A stretch of DNA of 64,000 nucleotides from Aequorivita aquimaris. Lineage in GTDB: Bacteria > Bacteroidota > Bacteroidia > Flavobacteriales > Flavobacteriaceae. The stretch spans positions 1-64,000 of the forward strand of contig NZ_JRWG01000010.1 in NCBI RefSeq assembly GCF_001573155.1, read 5' to 3'. The notes below the pieces were generated by a model. It saw only the letters and a list, made by a program, of their open reading frames with translations, searched no databases and was not told the DNA's origin. This document shows, in pieces, positions 61,752-64,000 of this stretch (within the stretch, counting starts at the first letter, position 1; each line of letters opens with the position of its first letter). The position numbers and the translations under genes are program-made.

Positions 61752-62816
61752 ATGCCCAAAATAGCTCCATATTTCTCCAAAAAACTCATTGTGTGGTATT
61801 TACAGAACAAACGCGATCTACCCTGGCGCAATACAAATAACCCATACCATATTTGGCTTTCAGAAATCATGCTGCAGCAAACGCGTGTTTTGCAAGGTCT
61901 GCCCTACTATTTAAAATTTATTGAAGCCTATCCAAAAGTTGAAGACCTGGCCAGCGCTCCCGAAGATGAGGTTTTAAAACTATGGCAGGGCTTGGGCTAT
62001 TATTCGCGTGCCCGAAATCTGCACGCAACAGCAAAAATGGTTGCCAAAGAAATGGACGGTGTTTTCCCAAACAATTATAAGGATTTGCTGAAGCTGAAAG
62101 GCGTGGGCGATTATACCGCCAGCGCCATTGCAAGCATCTCCTTCAACCAGCCCGAGGCCGTGGTTGATGGCAATGTGTATCGCGTGCTTTCCCGGTTTTT
62201 TGGAATTTCCACTCCCATAAATTCCACCGCCGGACAAAAGGAATTTAAACAACTCGCGCAAGAGCTGATAGACAAAGAACAGCCGGGCACCTTCAATCAG
62301 GCCATTATGGAGTTTGGCGCGCGTTACTGTGTACCGCAAAGTCCCCATTGCGAAAACTGTATTTTCAATGACAGCTGTGTAGCCTTTCAGCAGAAAAAGG
62401 TGACGCAACTTCCCGTAAAGATTAAATCGAAGCCTGTAAAGCAAAGGTTTTTCAACTATCTGGTAATACTTTCGGAAAACGAGCGGACCGTTTTGCAACA
62501 GCGCAACGGCAAAGGAATTTGGCACAAACTTTATGAGTTTCCGCTGATTGAAACTTCAAAAGAAATTGAGGTTTCAGAATTGCAAGAACTTCCACAGTTC
62601 CAAGATTTTTCTGAAAAAATAAACATTCGGAACATTTCACTTTATAACCAAGAGGCTGTGGTGCACAAACTTTCGCACCAGCATCTCAACACACGTTTTT
62701 GGATTATTGAGACTCTTGACGAAACCGAAAGCTCCGTCGCCATTTCAGAAATAGAAAGCTATGCCATGCCCGTGTTGATTGCAAATTTTGTTTCGGAGTT
62801 TTTTGAGAACTACTGA
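61752..62816 (+). CDS. mutY: A/G-specific adenine glycosylase
   Basis: 354 residues. LPWRNTNNPYHIWLSEIMLQ near 23-42 holds the catalytic glutamate, LLKLKGVGDYTASAIASISF is the helix-hairpin-helix and VVDGNVYRVLSRFF the catalytic Asp loop. The 4Fe-4S cluster is C-x6-C-x2-C-x5-C in CVPQSPHCENCIFNDSC. The NUDIX-like C-terminal domain (about 225-350) recognises 8-oxoG. It removes A mispaired with 8-oxoG. Confidence 0.96.
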   Translation: MPKIAPYFSKKLIVWYLQNKRDLPWRNTNNPYHIWLSEIMLQQTRVLQGLPYYLKFIEAYPKVEDLASAPEDEVLKLWQGLGYYSRARNLHATAKMVAKEMDGVFPNNYKDLLKLKGVGDYTASAIASISFNQPEAVVDGNVYRVLSRFFGISTPINSTAGQKEFKQLAQELIDKEQPGTFNQAIMEFGARYCVPQSPHCENCIFNDSCVAFQQKKVTQLPVKIKSKPVKQRFFNYLVILSENERTVLQQRNGKGIWHKLYEFPLIETSKEIEVSELQELPQFQDFSEKINIRNISLYNQEAVVHKLSHQHLNTRFWIIETLDETESSVAISEIESYAMPVLIANFVSEFFENY

Positions 62817-62874
62817 CACGATTTAAACGCAAAAATCTACATTATAATGTATCTTTAACATTTCTGAAAAAGCT

Positions 62875-63066
62875 ATGGAACTATTAAATAGAATTCAATG
62901 TCCCGCCTGCGGCGCAACCTCATCGTACTCTGAGACCGAGCCAGGGCATTACAAATGCGGCTACTGCCTTTCCAATTGGGAACAGCTAAGCATTCTTCCG
63001 GAGAAAAGCAACGAGCGGCAATTTTTAGAAAAATGCGAGGCGATTTTAATGAACAGCAAAAGCTGA
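62875..63066 (+). CDS. Zinc-ribbon protein, possibly the N-terminal part of a split gene
   Basis: 63 residues. MELLNRIQCPACGATSSYSE and HYKCGYCLSNWEQLSIL give a CxxC pair at 9-12 and a second at 28-31, a zinc ribbon, followed by a short helix. Its last 34 bases overlap the next gene in the -1 frame. Either it is a small stand-alone gene coupled to the next, or a frameshift has split one protein. It lies between mutY and ssb. Confidence 0.6.
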   Translation: MELLNRIQCPACGATSSYSETEPGHYKCGYCLSNWEQLSILPEKSNERQFLEKCEAILMNSKS

Positions 63067-63833
63067 CCCTGGACCGACCAAAATATTTTGAACGTTCCTT
63101 TGCCAACATCACTATTTTTTATTCGTTCTTCTCTGAAATAAAAACCCCCGCATATCGGGAACAACTTCTGCCGAAATTCATCACATTGGTGGACAAACAG
63201 ATTGAAGAATTCGCCAAACAAAAAATTGACGCAGCCGTGGATCGGGATAAAATATTCTCCAGCTACCCAGATAAATTTGTTTTGATAATTTATCTCGCGG
63301 AACTAAACTATATGTCCGCCAAGGCAATGGCCCTGACTTTTAATGAAAAGGACAAGCTGGAAGAAGCCGTACTAAAATTAACCAAGGCCCAAAATCTCTT
63401 CGGCCCCTCAATAAATGAGTGGCAACCAAAAATATCAAAGGCCATAGTGGGCATATTGCAGCGTTTGGGGGAGCAGGAAAGAACTTTTCAGTATATCCAT
63501 TCGCTATTTAAGAACCAAAGCATTCCTGCCTTCAAAGCTTATCATCACAAAAGCAGCGGGTTTTTGCCAGATGAAGAGGATATTGCCCATTTTAGGGAAG
63601 ACCGCAAAGCATATTCCGAAGAGGTAAAATATCTTTTTGAGGACATTATTTTCTCTGAGGTATACATAAATTGGGAAAGCAAGATTATGAAGGAAGTGGA
63701 AGCGAAATCCAGTATGGAGAAACCTGCCGAGATTTCAGAGGAAGATATTGAAACAGCACCTGAAGTTTCCGTAAAAACGGATGAAACGACAACTCCCAAA
63801 AAACCCTCCTTTTGGCAAAAACTGTTTGGATAA
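63033..63833 (+). CDS. Helical protein overlapping the zinc-ribbon gene
   Basis: 266 residues if started at the ATG at 63033 (MRGDFNEQQKLTLDRPKYFE); an ATG at 62955 in the same frame would add 26 residues that look like translation of the zinc ribbon in the wrong frame. The protein is almost wholly alpha-helical (KFITLVDKQIEEFAKQKIDA, YLAELNYMSAKAMALTFNEK) with an acidic linker (about 225-255) and a C-terminal PSFWQKLFG amphipathic tail. I recognise no family. It would have no start signal of its own apart from poly-A, so coupling to, or fusion with, the upstream frame is likely. Confidence 0.6.
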   Translation: MRGDFNEQQKLTLDRPKYFERSFANITIFYSFFSEIKTPAYREQLLPKFITLVDKQIEEFAKQKIDAAVDRDKIFSSYPDKFVLIIYLAELNYMSAKAMALTFNEKDKLEEAVLKLTKAQNLFGPSINEWQPKISKAIVGILQRLGEQERTFQYIHSLFKNQSIPAFKAYHHKSSGFLPDEEDIAHFREDRKAYSEEVKYLFEDIIFSEVYINWESKIMKEVEAKSSMEKPAEISEEDIETAPEVSVKTDETTTPKKPSFWQKLFG

Positions 63834-63907
63834 CATTGAAAATGAAGTGAATCTATAATTTCCGCGATTTAAAATCTTAAATTTCCTTATATTTAAAACG
63901 CAAAATC

Positions 63908-63915
63908 TACCTTTG
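63908..63915 (+). promoter_or_regulatory. ssb promoter -7 box
   Basis: TACCTTTG fits TAnnTTTG, about 22 bases before the ssb ATG. Confidence 0.6.
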
Positions 63916-63937
63916 CACAAATAGAAAAATTACAATT

Positions 63938-64000
63938 ATGAGTGGAACATTGAACAAAGTAATGTTGATTGGGCATACGGGCGATGATGTAAAAATGCAT
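63938..64000 (+). CDS. ssb: Single-stranded DNA-binding protein, N-terminal fragment (runs off window edge)
   Basis: 21 codons from ATG 63938: MSGTLNKVMLIGHTGDDVKM and H. The LNKVMLIG.TGDD pattern is the start of the SSB OB fold. The rest is outside the window. The mutY to ssb neighbourhood is common in flavobacteria, here with the zinc-ribbon locus in between. Confidence 0.88.
   Translation, partial: MSGTLNKVMLIGHTGDDVKMH

Noticed and set aside
63015-63035. Programmed -1 frameshift at TTTTTAGAAAAATG in the zinc-ribbon locus
   Set aside because: No heptamer of X XXY YYZ type fits the zero frame, and no downstream stem-loop was evident. A plain overlap or a base error is simpler.

Overview
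The window looks like chromosome of a member of the Flavobacteriaceae (Bacteroidota). The evidence is a T9SS C-terminal sorting domain, many Bacteroidota-type promoter boxes (TAnnTTTG), lineage-typical families (DUF4270, DUF4301, DUF3127, a two-component-propeller histidine kinase, a TonB receptor under a TPP riboswitch), the order rng / 30-residue COX24-type ribosomal protein / HU / mutY / ssb, and palindromic and heptad repeats of a kind I associate with flavobacterial intergenic DNA. The genus cannot be fixed from the sequence alone. Almost everything is ordinary chromosomal backbone. The exception is a visibly GC-rich IS1182-type transposase fragment at positions 1-210.

Layout. 1-7.0 kb: transposase fragment, small TPR protein, secreted deiminase with T9SS tail, aat, DUF3127, flavin reductase, an orphan sensor kinase with a zinc-ribbon membrane protein, and the greA-HIT pair. 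7.2-19.8 kb: a Rieske-like lipoprotein; a thiamine-type TonB receptor behind a TPP riboswitch and terminator; a hybrid kinase convergent with a sigma-54 response regulator; a secreted PepSY-like protein with a sigma-54-like promoter; arfB-DUF4301; a thiamine-binding protein/PnuC/NadR-like kinase operon; and GGGP synthase with a phosphopantetheinyl transferase. 19.8-28.7 kb: ahcY, an orphan Vsr endonuclease, an aminotransferase and omega-amidase pair, an Ig-like lipoprotein, comF, a coiled-coil membrane protein, glyS. 28.7-38.5 kb: a nonsense-broken lipoprotein gene, a 1156-residue SprA-like outer-membrane protein, xth, an aldo/keto reductase, an acyl-CoA dehydrogenase, an M23 peptidase, radA. 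38.5-50.5 kb: a propeller kinase with LuxR-type regulator, a pseudo-esterase, panC-panD-flippase-like operon, an isolated GT5 half of glycogen synthase, DUF4270, glmS. 50.5-64 kb: an unlisted 58-residue membrane protein, a sulfotransferase-like/aminotransferase IV pair, atpD-atpC, a cupin, NfeD-flotillin, recX, rng, the COX24-type protein, HU, mutY, an overlapping-frame zinc-ribbon locus, and the start of ssb.

How the parts fit. Three themes connect genes. (1) Thiamine uptake: a riboswitch-controlled outer-membrane receptor lies about 7 kb from a thiamine-binding protein, a PnuC-type permease and a small P-loop kinase. (2) A complete phosphorelay: hybrid kinase (H330, D627, H771) to sigma-54 activator (D53), next to a candidate sigma-54 promoter with an upstream palindrome in front of a secreted PepSY-like protein. 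(3) Repeat-driven change: palindromic repeats have entered the hybrid kinase reading frame without breaking it, one flanked by an 8-bp duplication. I did not find a defence island, CRISPR array, prophage or biosynthetic cluster, and I see no tRNA or rRNA gene.
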